The notes beneath the pieces were generated by a model. The model did no database searches, was not told the DNA's origin, and worked only from the letters and a program-made list of their open reading frames with translations. Below are positions 9,135-17,713 of a stretch of 64,000 bases of DNA, piece by piece; the stretch's first letter is position 1, and every line of letters starts with the position of its first letter. This DNA comes from Micromonospora trifolii (GTDB taxonomy: Bacteria; Actinomycetota; Actinomycetes; Mycobacteriales; Micromonosporaceae): the NCBI RefSeq assembly GCF_022229005.1, contig NZ_JAKKFD010000010.1, positions 1 through 64,000 on the forward strand, given 5' to 3'. The translations under genes were made by a program, and so were the position numbers.

Positions 9135-9878
9135 CTATCCGGGCGAGGTGTTGTACTGGTCGAGCGTCGCCTTGGACGTGGAAGCATCCCGGAAGGTCAG
9201 CTCCCACGGCCCGGTGTTGACGTCCATGTCCTTGCCGAACCCGACCCATTTTCCGGCCATCCGTCGGCCGGTGGGCTCTACCAGCAGCTGGATTGCGCCG
9301 TGGTACCGGGCACCCCGGTAGTAGCCGGCCGGGTCGGTCTGCTCCACCCAGGTGCCGGTGACCACGGCACCGTCCACGGTGAGATCCATTGACAGCGACG
9401 ATGTTGCCGAGCCAGGAAGGCTTCGCACGGTCAGTCGGTCGCCGTGTTGGAGCACGACCACGAAGTGCTGGCCGGCGAATGATTCTCCCCGGCCGCTGGA
9501 GTGATATTGGTAGCGGCTGAGCCACACGCCCTCGTACGACCCGTGGACCGCGAGTGGCCTGGGCGTTGGCGTGGCGAGGCTGGACATGGGCGAGGCTAGG
9601 TCGTGGCCACCGTGTTGGTCATCGACGACATGACCATTGGGAATCGCGGCGAAGCCGAGCAGCGAGACCGGCAGGCCGGTGACGACCTCCAGGGCACGGG
9701 CGTACACGGGCCGCGGTGCGGCGATCGCGCCAGACTCCCAGCGCTGGACGAGCCTCTTGTTGGCGTCGTTGGGCTCGCCGACGCGGCGGCCGGCGGCCTG
9801 GAGCGCGCGGGCGAAGTCGTCCTGGCTCATGCGCATCCCGGTGCGGACCGCGCGTAGGGCGGTGTTCGGGGCATTCAT
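9135..9878 (-). CDS. XRE-type regulator with C-terminal beta-rich domain
   Basis: 247 residues from the ATG at 9878. The N-terminal 70 residues form a Cro/C1-type helix-turn-helix (RTGMRMSQDDFARALQAAG, then RLVQRWESG). After a linker, residues 115-245 alternate strands and tight turns with G-x-W motifs (GSYEGVWLSRYQY, GTWVEQTDPAGYY, GKWVGFGKDMD), suggesting a lipocalin-like barrel that could bind a ligand. That reading of the C-terminal part is inference. Four TGTCGCC-like direct repeats overlap its start and promoter, as expected for autoregulation. Confidence 0.75.
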   Translation of the reverse strand: MNAPNTALRAVRTGMRMSQDDFARALQAAGRRVGEPNDANKRLVQRWESGAIAAPRPVYARALEVVTGLPVSLLGFAAIPNGHVVDDQHGGHDLASPMSSLATPTPRPLAVHGSYEGVWLSRYQYHSSGRGESFAGQHFVVVLQHGDRLTVRSLPGSATSSLSMDLTVDGAVVTGTWVEQTDPAGYYRGARYHGAIQLLVEPTGRRMAGKWVGFGKDMDVNTGPWELTFRDASTSKATLDQYNTSPG

Positions 9879-9938
9879 GTTCGCCACAATAGTGCTGTGT
9901 CGCCTTAATGTCGCCAGCAAAGTGCCCGTGTTGTCGCA
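9878..9938 (-). promoter_or_regulatory. Array of TGTCGCC direct repeats at the XRE regulator promoter
   Basis: On the plus strand TGTTCGCC begins at 9878, TGTCGCC at 9898 and 9909, and TGTCGCA at 9932. The steps are 20, 11 and 23 bases, close to whole turns of the helix, so a protein could bind all on one face. The first copy covers the start codon of the XRE gene. Confidence 0.55.
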
Positions 9939-10031
9939 CTCCGTGCCGTCGCGCCTGACGACGTCCCGGCGTCATTGTGGACAGCGACGCGACGGCTGGC
10001 CTGCCGATGCGCGCCAGCAGCGGAGGTGATG

Positions 10032-10196
10032 ATGCCCGGTTCTGACGACGATCCGGTCAGCCGGGGCGAGCAGATCGATGCCGCCGAACGGGAAGAGGTC
10101 AAGCGTCGGTTGCTCGTGCAGGCCGAGGCGGAGCGGATACCCGTGCAGGAGACGACTGGGGCCGTGCCGGATCGGCGGTGGCGTGGTGAGCCGTGA
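10032..10196 (+). CDS. Small hypothetical protein coupled to an XRE regulator
   Basis: 54 residues, acidic then basic, with a central helix (AEREEVKRRLLVQAEAERI). The second of two adjacent ATGs is chosen because CGGAGG lies five bases before it. The gene ends 11 bases inside the following regulator gene, which lacks its own good ribosome binding site, so it probably drives translation of the regulator. No family recognised. Confidence 0.6.
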   Translation: MPGSDDDPVSRGEQIDAAEREEVKRRLLVQAEAERIPVQETTGAVPDRRWRGEP

Positions 10197-11358
10197 TCCC
10201 TTGCCGATCGGTCGGCGGGTCGCGTACCTGCGGGTGCGGCGGAGGTTGTCGCAGCAGTCGTTCGCGGATCGGTTGGGAAAGTCGAAGAGCTGGGTGGACA
10301 AGGTCGAGCGCGGGGTCCGATCCCTGGAGCGGGTGTCGACCATCCGGGAGATTGCGGCGGTGTTGAGGGTCGATCCCGGAACACTGCTCGGTCGTGATGT
10401 CCAGGCTGCCGGGGTGGCCGAGCGTCGAGAGAGCGTCGCGCGGATTCGGGCCGCGCTGTCGTCGTACCCGATGGCTTTTGGTCGCCCGGCGGACCGTGAC
10501 GTGATGTCGCCCGATCGGTTGGTCCGGGACGTGCGGCACGCGTGGATGACCTTCCAGCACGCACGGTACCCGCGCCTGGTCGAGCTGCTGCCCACGGTGG
10601 TGACCGAGGTTCATCGCGCCCACGCGCAGGACCCGGAGGCCGGTCGGGCTGTGGTGGTGGAGGCGTATCGGGTGACGGCGGCGCTGCTGGTCAAGCTGGG
10701 CGAGGGGAGCCTCGCCTGGCTGGCCGCTGACCGGGCGATGTCGGCCGCCGCCGGTGACCGGGTGCTGCTGGCCTGCGCGGCGGTGCAGTTGGGTCAGGTA
10801 CTGCGGGCATCGGCTCGGGCAGGGCCGGTGATGCTCGCCGCCGCTTCCCAGGTCGCCCCTGGCACGCCGGAAGAGATGTCGCTGCGTGGATCGCTGCTCG
10901 TGCAGGCCGCCCTGATCGGGGCCAGGGCCGGTGACGATAGTGTGGTCGGTGAGCTTTTGGACGAGGCCGCCGAGTTGGCCGCTCAGGTGGGCGACGGCCA
11001 CGACCACTACCGGACGGTGTTCGGTCCGACGGCCGTCGAGTTGGCGCGTGTCACAGCCGCCGTGGATTTGGCTGACGGGCCGCAGGCGGTCGCCCGGCAT
11101 GAGCAGGCGATCGGGCGGGACGGGTGGCGGTGGCTGCCGGTCGAGCACCGCGCCGCGCACCTGATCGATGCGGCGCGCGCCTACCTCCAGACGGACGACC
11201 CCACCAACGCGGCCCGGGTCCTGTTGCGTGCCGAACGCATCGCACCCGCCGAGATCCGCGACCGGCCAGCCGCCCGGCACGTGGTCGCCCAGGTCGCCCG
11301 CGACCCGGACGCCCCATCGACGATCACCCAACTTGCCGTCGACCTCGGGGTGCTGTGA
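10186..11358 (+). CDS. XRE-type regulator with C-terminal helical repeat region
   Basis: 390 residues from a GTG at 10186 (10183 also possible). The N-terminus has a clear helix-turn-helix, RVAYLRVRRRLSQQSFADRL followed by SWVDKVERG. Residues 90-390 are alpha-helical with Ala/Leu-rich pairs resembling tetratricopeptide repeats, as in many actinobacterial XRE regulators found beside accessory genes. Translation is probably coupled to the small upstream gene. Target and signal are unknown. Confidence 0.8.
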   Translation: MSRDPLPIGRRVAYLRVRRRLSQQSFADRLGKSKSWVDKVERGVRSLERVSTIREIAAVLRVDPGTLLGRDVQAAGVAERRESVARIRAALSSYPMAFGRPADRDVMSPDRLVRDVRHAWMTFQHARYPRLVELLPTVVTEVHRAHAQDPEAGRAVVVEAYRVTAALLVKLGEGSLAWLAADRAMSAAAGDRVLLACAAVQLGQVLRASARAGPVMLAAASQVAPGTPEEMSLRGSLLVQAALIGARAGDDSVVGELLDEAAELAAQVGDGHDHYRTVFGPTAVELARVTAAVDLADGPQAVARHEQAIGRDGWRWLPVEHRAAHLIDAARAYLQTDDPTNAARVLLRAERIAPAEIRDRPAARHVVAQVARDPDAPSTITQLAVDLGVL

Positions 11359-11393
11359 GCCAGCCACGCTGGAGGTTGCGCTCCCGGCGGGGC

Positions 11394-12044
11394 TCAGCGC
11401 GCCGCGTTCAGGTAGCGCAGCACGGCGAGCACCCGCCGGTGGTCGGTCCGCGCCTGGGGCAGGTCCAGCTTGGTGAAGATGGCTGTCACGTGCTTCTCCA
11501 CGCTGCGTGGGGCGAGGTGGAGCGACTCGCAGATGGCAGCGTTGGACCGGCCCTCGGCCAGCATCCCCAGGACCTCTCGTTCCCGCTCGCTGAGGCGGGC
11601 GACGCCCGCGTCCACCGCCGGCGCCGCCAGCAACTGCCGCACCACCTCCGGGTCCAGTGCTGTCCCGCCGGCGGCCACCCTCCGCAGCGCGTCGACGAAG
11701 TCGTCGGTGCTGACGATGCGATCCTTCAACAGGTACCCGACCCGCCCGGGGTGCTCGGCGATCAGCTGCCGCGCGTATCGGGTTTCCACCCACTGTGAGA
11801 AGACCAGCACGCCGGTCTCCGGGTACGTCGCCCGGATGGCCAGTGCCGCCCGCAGGCCCTCGTCGGTGAAGGTCGGCGGCATCCGCACGTCGACGACCGC
11901 CGCCTCCGGCCGGTGCTCGCCGACCGCCGCCAGCAGGTCGTCACCGTTATCCACAGTCGACACGACGGTGAGGCCGTGATCGGTCAGTAGCAATCTGATC
12001 CCGTCGCGCAGCAACGGGTTGTCCTCGGCGATCACTACTCGCAT
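11394..12044 (-). CDS. LuxR/NarL-type response regulator
   Basis: 216 residues: an N-terminal receiver domain with the acidic pair E7/D8 and phospho-acceptor D52 (VVDVRMPP), then a C-terminal GerE-type helix-turn-helix (LSEREREVLGMLAEGRSNAAI...SVEKHVTAIFTKL). Start ATG at 12044, ten bases inside the upstream histidine kinase gene. Last gene of a four-gene overlapping operon with a histidine kinase and an ABC exporter. It most likely controls this operon or the response to the compound the exporter handles. Confidence 0.93.
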   Translation of the reverse strand: MRVVIAEDNPLLRDGIRLLLTDHGLTVVSTVDNGDDLLAAVGEHRPEAAVVDVRMPPTFTDEGLRAALAIRATYPETGVLVFSQWVETRYARQLIAEHPGRVGYLLKDRIVSTDDFVDALRRVAAGGTALDPEVVRQLLAAPAVDAGVARLSEREREVLGMLAEGRSNAAICESLHLAPRSVEKHVTAIFTKLDLPQARTDHRRVLAVLRYLNAAR

Positions 12045-13252
12045 GGCAACTCCACGGTGATGGTCGTCGGCCCACCGGGCGGGCTGTCCACCCGCAGCGC
12101 GCCGTCCAGCGACTCGGCCCGCCGGACCAGCCCCGCCAGGCCCGTACCCGTGCTCCCCGGTCTCGCCCCGCCGCGCCCGTCGTCGGTGACAGTCAGGCGT
12201 AGCACGCCACCCAGCGCGCGAAGGTCCAGCCGGATCCGGCTGGCCCCTGCGTGCTTCGCCACGTTGGTGAGCAGTTCGGCGGCGCTGAAATAGAGCGCCG
12301 ACTCCATTTCGGGTGTTGGCCGCTGGGGCAGGTCCACGTGCACGTCAACGGGCACCGCGCTGCGCGCGGCCAGGGTCTCGATCGCCGTGCTCAGGCCGGC
12401 GTCCAGCGCGGGCGGATGAATGCCCCGAACGATGTCCCGCAGCTCGGTCAGCGCCTCCACCACCGCGCCCTGGGCCTGCGTCACCATCGCCCGCAGCTCC
12501 GGCTCGCCGGCTCGCCGCTCGATGCGCGACAGCGCCACGCCCAGCGCGACCAGCCGGGCCTGCGTACCGTCGTGCAGGTCCCGCTCCACCCGCCGCAGCA
12601 GCGCGGCAGCGTCCGCCCGCAACGCGGCCCGGCTGGCCTCCAGCGCCGCTATCCGGGCTCGCTCCGGGCCCGGCTCCAGCAGCGCCCCCACCAACCGCCG
12701 GTCCAGCCACACGATGAGCCGGAAGTACCACGGAAACGCCAGCAGCGCGGCCAACCCCTGCGCGGCCAGACCCCAGGGACCGCCCCACGGCGAATCCTGC
12801 GGAAACCTGTGCATCCACACGGGATAGGTGATCCCCAGCAGCCCTCCGACGATGAGGACCCCGCCGAGGTAGGCGGCCGCTGTCATCAGCGGCAGCCGGG
12901 CGAAGCAGTACGCGAGGGCCTTCCAGGCGCTGGCGTCGGTCAGCACCGCAGCGGCCCAGCGCACCGGGCCCGACCCGCGGCGTCGTACGGGCGGCGGGTT
13001 CGGCCAACTCCAGCCGAGGAACAGCCGGGCCGGCCCACGGAAGTACCGCACGCTCAGCCGGGCCAGCACCAGCACACCGGTCAGCAGCGGCAGCCCGATC
13101 GTCAGCAGCGACAGCGCGGAGAACACCAGCCCCAGCAGTGCGATCACGAACGTCGGCACGGCCAGTACTGCGCCGGTGACGGCGTATCCGACCTCACTCC
13201 AGGTGCGGGCGGCCACCGGCGCGCGCAGGACTCTGCTGGCGACCGACCTCAC
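12035..13252 (-). CDS. DesK-like sensor histidine kinase
   Basis: 405 residues from the GTG at 13252, which overlaps the permease stop as GTGA. The N-terminal half has about four membrane spans and resembles the putative sensor domain common in actinobacterial kinases. A HisKA_3 dimerisation motif (RVERDLHDGTQARLVALG) places the phospho-histidine near residue 220. The HATPase domain carries the N box (AAELLTNVAKHAGAS) and G boxes (DDGRGGA, GTGLAGL). Partner of the LuxR-type regulator downstream. Confidence 0.92.
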   Translation of the reverse strand: MRSVASRVLRAPVAARTWSEVGYAVTGAVLAVPTFVIALLGLVFSALSLLTIGLPLLTGVLVLARLSVRYFRGPARLFLGWSWPNPPPVRRRGSGPVRWAAAVLTDASAWKALAYCFARLPLMTAAAYLGGVLIVGGLLGITYPVWMHRFPQDSPWGGPWGLAAQGLAALLAFPWYFRLIVWLDRRLVGALLEPGPERARIAALEASRAALRADAAALLRRVERDLHDGTQARLVALGVALSRIERRAGEPELRAMVTQAQGAVVEALTELRDIVRGIHPPALDAGLSTAIETLAARSAVPVDVHVDLPQRPTPEMESALYFSAAELLTNVAKHAGASRIRLDLRALGGVLRLTVTDDGRGGARPGSTGTGLAGLVRRAESLDGALRVDSPPGGPTTITVELPCE

Positions 13253-14589
13253 GGGTCCACCGCCAGCGACTCCACGGCCGGGCGGCGCATTGCGACCAGC
13301 GCCGGCACCACGGTGCCCAGCAGGACCAGGCCGATCACCGCGGCCAGGCCGACGATCAGCTGCCCGGTCGGCAGGTACGGCATCCACGTGCCCAGCATGC
13401 CGTGCAGCATCGGCACCAGGGTGACCATCGCGACCACCGTACCCACCGCCAGCGCGGTCACTGTCACCATCAGGGCCTCGCAGACGACCACGGCCAGCGC
13501 CCGCGTCCTGCTCGCGCCGACCAGCCGGGTCACCGCAAGCTCCCGACGCCGGGCCAGCAGCACCGTCACCAGCGTGTTCACCGCGGCGACCGCGGCGAAG
13601 GCGACGTAGACGGAGGTCCCGGAGTACTCCGTCCACACCTGCGCCGGTGGGTCGGGCGCGGCGCGCACGTGCACGGACGTGGTGTGCGTGACCACCTTCA
13701 CCGTGGCGAACGCGATCGCGAGGACCAGCGGTACCAGGGCGCCGGACAGCGCCTTGGATCGCACCGCGAGGTTGTCCGCGGCCAGCGCCCCGGTGCCCCC
13801 GAACAGTCGCGCCAGCGGGGCGACCAGTCGCAGCAGGACCGGGCCGAGGAAGCCGACCCCTACGCACATCGCCAGCATCGTGAAGAAGCCCGACTCACCA
13901 GCCTTCGCCGGGTCGCCCTTCGCGATCAGGACCGACAGCACCACGCCGCCAGCCACGAGCACCACCCCGATCGCGGTATGCACAACGCTGACCCGACGCC
14001 GCGGGACGGCCATCTCGGTCAGCGCGGCGGCGGGGCGTACTCGCGCTGGGCGTATCGCGGCGACCAGTGCGCCAACCAGCGACGCCCCGACGGTGATGCC
14101 CAACGCGGCGGGCAGTGCCGCAGCCGAACTGTGGAACGTCACGCCGGGTGGGATCGCCCCGTGCCCGGTGAGCCCCGCCAACCAGGCGCGGGCGAGCAGG
14201 GCGCCGAGCGGCACACCGAGCACTGTCGCCGGCACCGCCACCGCAGCCGCCTGGGCCGCCACCGCGCGGCGCACCCGGCCAGGAGTGGCACCGACCGCCC
14301 GCACCAGCGCGATGTCCCGGCCCTGCCGGGCGATCGACGACGTCATGGTCAACCCGACGATCAACGCGGTCAGGTACACCGACATCACCACGAACAGCGC
14401 GGCCATCTCGGGAAGCGAGCTCTCGGTCAGCGCCTGCCGTGCGGCCGGGTCCAACCGCGCACCCGACATCGAGGAACTGGCGCCGAGTGCTCCGGACACC
14501 AGCGCGGCGGCCAGGCACTGCGTGACGAACGGTCCCGCGAAGGCCCACGGCTGCTTGCGTAACGCCTGCCTGGTCAGCCCCGCGTTCAC
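13249..14589 (-). CDS. Compact FtsX-type ABC permease
   Basis: 446 residues with two FtsX-type units of membrane helices. One lies around residues 70-180 (ALVRAVGATPGRVRRAVAAQ) and one at 330-440 (LAVTRLVGASRTRALAVVV). Both carry the R-x-(V/L)-GA-(T/S) coupling motif. The large extracellular domain of MacB/BceB-type permeases is missing, leaving a short double-unit form. It is translated in overlap with the ATPase gene before it and the kinase gene after it. Likely exports or detoxifies a membrane-active compound; the substrate is inferred from context only. Confidence 0.85.
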   Translation of the reverse strand: MNAGLTRQALRKQPWAFAGPFVTQCLAAALVSGALGASSSMSGARLDPAARQALTESSLPEMAALFVVMSVYLTALIVGLTMTSSIARQGRDIALVRAVGATPGRVRRAVAAQAAAVAVPATVLGVPLGALLARAWLAGLTGHGAIPPGVTFHSSAAALPAALGITVGASLVGALVAAIRPARVRPAAALTEMAVPRRRVSVVHTAIGVVLVAGGVVLSVLIAKGDPAKAGESGFFTMLAMCVGVGFLGPVLLRLVAPLARLFGGTGALAADNLAVRSKALSGALVPLVLAIAFATVKVVTHTTSVHVRAAPDPPAQVWTEYSGTSVYVAFAAVAAVNTLVTVLLARRRELAVTRLVGASRTRALAVVVCEALMVTVTALAVGTVVAMVTLVPMLHGMLGTWMPYLPTGQLIVGLAAVIGLVLLGTVVPALVAMRRPAVESLAVDP

Positions 14590-15323
14590 CGGGCCACCAC
14601 CGGGTCAGTCACGGTGGCGGCCAGCCGCTGCGCGATGCTCGTCGAATCGGGCGTCGGGCCGTCCGCCACCACCTCGCCGTCGCGCAGCAGGATGAGCCGG
14701 TCGCTCCAGGCCGCTGCCATCGGGTCGTGGGTGACCATCACCACCGTCACCCGGGCCCGGTCCACCCCGCTACGGAACAACTGCAGGACCTGCCCACCGG
14801 TGGTCGGGTCCAACGCCCCGGTCGGCTCATCCGCGAACACCACGGCGGGACGGCCAGCCAACGCGCGGGCGATGGCGACCCGCTGGCGCTGGCCACCGGA
14901 CAACTCGCCGACCGACCGGCCAGCCAGTCCGGACAGCCCGACCTCGGCCAGCACCTCGTCGAGCGGGCGCGGACGCGGGCCACCCAGCCGACGGGGCAGC
15001 AGCACGTTCTGTCGCACGGTCAGTTCCGACAGCAGGTTGTACGACTGGAAGACGAAACCCACCCGGTCGCGGCGCAGCCGGGTCAGCGCACCTTCGCGCA
15101 TCCGCGTGACGTCCCGGCCGGCCAGCCGGACCCGGCCCGACGTCGGTCGGTCCAGCCCGGCCGCGCACTGCAACAGCGTGCTCTTGCCCGACCCGGTCGC
15201 GCCCATCACCGCCACGAACGTGCCGGCCCCCACCGCGAGTGAGACGCTGCGCAGAGCGGCGACCGGCCGGCGGCGCGAGCCGTAGATTCGGGTCACCCCG
15301 TCGAGTTCCACAACGTTGTCCAT
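14586..15323 (-). CDS. ABC transporter ATP-binding protein (MacB/LolD-like)
   Basis: 245 residues from the ATG at 15323 (MDNVVELDG); an ATG 36 bases earlier is possible but adds a Pro-rich tail atypical of the family. Walker A is GATGSGKST, Q-loop FVFQSYNLL, signature LSGGQRQR and Walker B VVFADEPTGALD. The FADEPTGALD form is typical of MacB/LolD/BceA ATPases that power FtsX-type permeases. First gene of the overlapping ABC/two-component operon. Confidence 0.92.
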   Translation of the reverse strand: MDNVVELDGVTRIYGSRRRPVAALRSVSLAVGAGTFVAVMGATGSGKSTLLQCAAGLDRPTSGRVRLAGRDVTRMREGALTRLRRDRVGFVFQSYNLLSELTVRQNVLLPRRLGGPRPRPLDEVLAEVGLSGLAGRSVGELSGGQRQRVAIARALAGRPAVVFADEPTGALDPTTGGQVLQLFRSGVDRARVTVVMVTHDPMAAAWSDRLILLRDGEVVADGPTPDSTSIAQRLAATVTDPVVAR

Positions 15324-15455
15324 GCGTTCCAGCCTCGGCGCTGGCGGCGGCACGGACATCCGGGTGGCCCGACCGGTACGGGTGCGGTTATCCGTACCAC
15401 CCCTGCGATCTCGAGCGGCTTGAGATGCACGCCTCTCATCGGGCTCCGCTACCGA

Positions 15456-16358
15456 TCAGGGGACGATCACCACGCCGCCGCGCACGCCGCCCCGGGCCAG
15501 CCGCTCGTGGGCGGCCGCCGCGTCGGCGAAGGGGTACACGTCGGCGACGCGGAGCGGGATGTCGCCGCTGGTGACGAGTTTGACCAGTTCGCCCAGCCGG
15601 GTTCCGTCCGGCAGCACCTCCAGCGCGAAGGTCCGGATTCCCCGCACCGGCTCCGGGCGGAGCGGAGGTGACGCGGCCACGTAGCCGCCGCCGTCCCGGA
15701 CGAGGGCCAGCAGCGAGGCCCCGATCACCGCCAGGTCGATGACCGCGTCGAACGTTCCCGTCGGATCGTCGGTGCGCGACAGGAACGCCGCACCCAGCGA
15801 CTCGACGAACTCGCGGTCGTCGGTCCCGGCGAGTCCCGTGGCGTGCAGACCGGCCGCCCGGGCCAGCGCCAGCACGAACCCACCGACCTGCCCGGCGGCG
15901 CCGGTGACGAGCACCGTGGAACCCGCCGGGAGCGCGAGCAGGTCGAGTGCCTGGGCGGCGGCGAGGCCATTGGTCGGCAGCGTCGCCGCCTCGGTGGCGG
16001 GGACGCCGGCGGGCGCGGGGGTCAGCCAGGCGGCGTCGAGGAGTACGTACTCCGCGTGGGCGCCGGCAGTGGTTTGCAGCCACGGCGAGAAGCCGATGAC
16101 CTCGTCGCCGGTCGTGAACTCGTCGACCGCCGGGCCGACCGCATCGACGCTGCCGGCAACGTCCCAACCGGGCGTGTACGGCAGACCGGTCGGCAGCGGG
16201 GCCGGGAACCGACCGGAGCGGACCATCAGATCGACCGGGTGTACGACCGACGCGGCGACCCGCACCCGCACCTGCCCCGGACCGGGCTCGGGCACCGGCA
16301 CCTCGGCCACGTGCAGGACCTCCGGCCCTCCGAACTTGTCATAGCTGACCGCGCGCAT
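15456..16358 (-). CDS. NADP-dependent quinone oxidoreductase / zinc-free MDR family
   Basis: 300 residues, with AAGGAG before the ATG. The N-terminal GroES-like domain (FGGPEVLHVAEVPVPEPGPG) and a Rossmann motif (VLVTGAAGQVGGFVLALAR) place it in the medium-chain dehydrogenase/reductase family. The catalytic zinc cysteine is absent, as in quinone oxidoreductases. It is divergent from an HxlR regulator with a palindrome between them, a common arrangement in which the regulator senses an electrophile or quinone that the enzyme reduces. Confidence 0.88.
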   Translation of the reverse strand: MRAVSYDKFGGPEVLHVAEVPVPEPGPGQVRVRVAASVVHPVDLMVRSGRFPAPLPTGLPYTPGWDVAGSVDAVGPAVDEFTTGDEVIGFSPWLQTTAGAHAEYVLLDAAWLTPAPAGVPATEAATLPTNGLAAAQALDLLALPAGSTVLVTGAAGQVGGFVLALARAAGLHATGLAGTDDREFVESLGAAFLSRTDDPTGTFDAVIDLAVIGASLLALVRDGGGYVAASPPLRPEPVRGIRTFALEVLPDGTRLGELVKLVTSGDIPLRVADVYPFADAAAAHERLARGGVRGGVVIVP

Positions 16359-16424
16359 CGCCGTCTCCTTAGTGGGATTTCGTGATCACCACGACCGTAC
16401 GAATCATCGGCACTATGAGAAAGT

Positions 16425-16442
16425 AGGTACCTTAAAGTGCCT
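16425..16442. promoter_or_regulatory. Candidate HxlR operator in divergent promoter
   Basis: AGGTAC-CTTAAA-GTGCCT is an imperfect palindrome (one mismatch in six) centred between the oxidoreductase and HxlR genes. It lies 20 bases upstream of the HxlR start and 66 bases from the oxidoreductase start. Assignment to HxlR is by position. Confidence 0.45.
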
Positions 16443-16462
16443 AGGGCACCAAGGAGGAAAGA

Positions 16463-16867
16463 ATGGCGACGTCGACCGCAGCGCAACGCCGCGAACAGGC
16501 GAGACGCGACTACGACGCGTTCCTGGACCAGTGCCCGACCCGTGAGCTGCTGAGCAGGCTCACGGACAAGTGGGTCGCCCTGGTGATCCCAGCGCTCGTC
16601 AACGGCCCGCAGCGGCACGGCGAGCTCGCCCAGCGCATCGCCGGCGTCAGCCAGAAGATGCTCACCCAGACCCTGCGCACCCTGGAGCGCGACGGCCTGG
16701 TCACCCGCACTGTCACCGCCTCGGTGCCGGTCCGCGTCGACTACGAGCTCACCCCGCTGGGCCATGAACTGTTCCCGGTCATGATCGCGATCAAGGACTG
16801 GGCCGAGACGCACATGGACCGCGTCTTCGAAGCCCGGACCCAATACGACGCACGCCCTGAGAGCTGA
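16463..16867 (+). CDS. HxlR family transcriptional regulator
   Basis: 134 residues with the HxlR winged helix: CPTRELLSRLTDKWVALVIPAL, then GVSQKMLTQTLRTLERDGLV and the wing PVRVDYELTPLG. Cys at residue 23 of the N-terminal helix is the residue often used for redox or aldehyde sensing in this family (known for HypR/YodB types). Ribosome binding site AAGGAGG precedes the ATG. Likely represses the divergent oxidoreductase gene and itself. Confidence 0.9.
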   Translation: MATSTAAQRREQARRDYDAFLDQCPTRELLSRLTDKWVALVIPALVNGPQRHGELAQRIAGVSQKMLTQTLRTLERDGLVTRTVTASVPVRVDYELTPLGHELFPVMIAIKDWAETHMDRVFEARTQYDARPES

Positions 16868-16928
16868 GGAAGTCGTCTCGCCGGTGTTGAGCCCGCCGAC
16901 GGCTCGCCAGATTGTCGCTGGCAGCGGC

Positions 16929-16934
16929 TAGGGT
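16929..16934 (+). promoter_or_regulatory. -10 element of a leaderless NTF2-like gene
   Basis: TAGGGT, seven bases before the GTG at 16942, with no ribosome binding site in between. Confidence 0.55.
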
Positions 16935-16941
16935 CCGCGCC

Positions 16942-17325
16942 GTGGATGACACCTCGACGGCCCGGCAGGCCGCCCACGCCTACGTTGATCTTCTGGAGCG
17001 CCGCGACTGGTCCGGGTTGGCCGCCCTGCTCACCGATGATGTGGTCTACGAGATGCCGCAGACTCGGGAGCGCCTTCGCGGCAAGGACGCGTTCCTGCGG
17101 TTCAACACCGAGTATCCGGGCGACTGGCACCTGTGGCCGCGACGGGTGATCGCCGATGGGCGTCTTGCTGCCCTGGTGCTCGACGTTCGCGTCGGCGACG
17201 GGCACCAGGACGCGTGCGTCTGGCTGGAGATGTCCGAGCAGGGGCTGATCAGCAAGATCATCGACTACTGGCCCGAACCGTACGATCCGCCGCAGGGCCG
17301 GGAACACCTCATGGAGCGTTGGTGA
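16942..17325 (+). CDS. NTF2/SnoaL-like protein
   Basis: 127 residues from a GTG that has a TAGGGT box seven bases upstream and no ribosome binding site, so probably leaderless. The helical N-terminus (ARQAAHAYVDLLERRDWSGL) followed by DDVVYEMPQTRERLRGKDAF and a strand-rich C-terminus ending IIDYWPEPYDPP is the NTF2-like fold of the limonene-epoxide-hydrolase/SnoaL superfamily. Function unknown. Not related in sequence to the SnoaL-like protein at 8559-9032 beyond the fold. Confidence 0.75.
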   Translation: MDDTSTARQAAHAYVDLLERRDWSGLAALLTDDVVYEMPQTRERLRGKDAFLRFNTEYPGDWHLWPRRVIADGRLAALVLDVRVGDGHQDACVWLEMSEQGLISKIIDYWPEPYDPPQGREHLMERW

Positions 17326-17356
17326 TCGTCAGGATGGCCGCCATGAGCTTGCGCCT

Positions 17357-17569
17357 CTACCTGGGGCTTCCCTCGGTCGTCTCGGAGCCGGCAGCGTGCG
17401 ACAGCACCAACGCTTGAGCGGCGATGACGCGGTCGCCGTCGAAGGTCAGCGCCGGCGACCCGTGCAGCCGATAGCCCTGATCGAGCAGCGCGCTGACGCG
17501 GGCGCAGAATTCGGCATCGTCGGGCCCGGTGATGAGGCGGTAGCCGAGCGGCTTCGTGAAATCCGACAC
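17357..17569 (-). CDS. DUF1737 domain protein
   Basis: 70 residues. The stretch YRLITGPDDAEFCARVSALL and SPALTFDGDRVIAAQALV is the short DUF1737 domain found in many bacteria, with no known function. The start is a GTG at 17569 without a clear ribosome binding site; GACAAT lies about six bases upstream, so it may be leaderless. Its 3' end faces the NTF2-like gene 31 bases away. Confidence 0.75.
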   Translation of the reverse strand: MSDFTKPLGYRLITGPDDAEFCARVSALLDQGYRLHGSPALTFDGDRVIAAQALVLSHAAGSETTEGSPR

Positions 17570-17713
17570 CGCCGCATTGTCCCTGCTCGATTGTCAGAAC
17601 GCCGCCCCGGCCGCAACCCGTCTTTCCTGGCACGCGATCATCGACAGAGACGTGCGCCTCGACCAGCAAAAGACGGGGCGTAGTCGAGGCTGCCCGGTCG
17701 ATACGATGCGGTG

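Noticed and set aside
9135..11358. Remnant of a phage or mobile island around the two XRE regulators
   Set aside because: No integrase, transposase, attachment repeats or tRNA nearby, and GC content and codon use match the surroundings.
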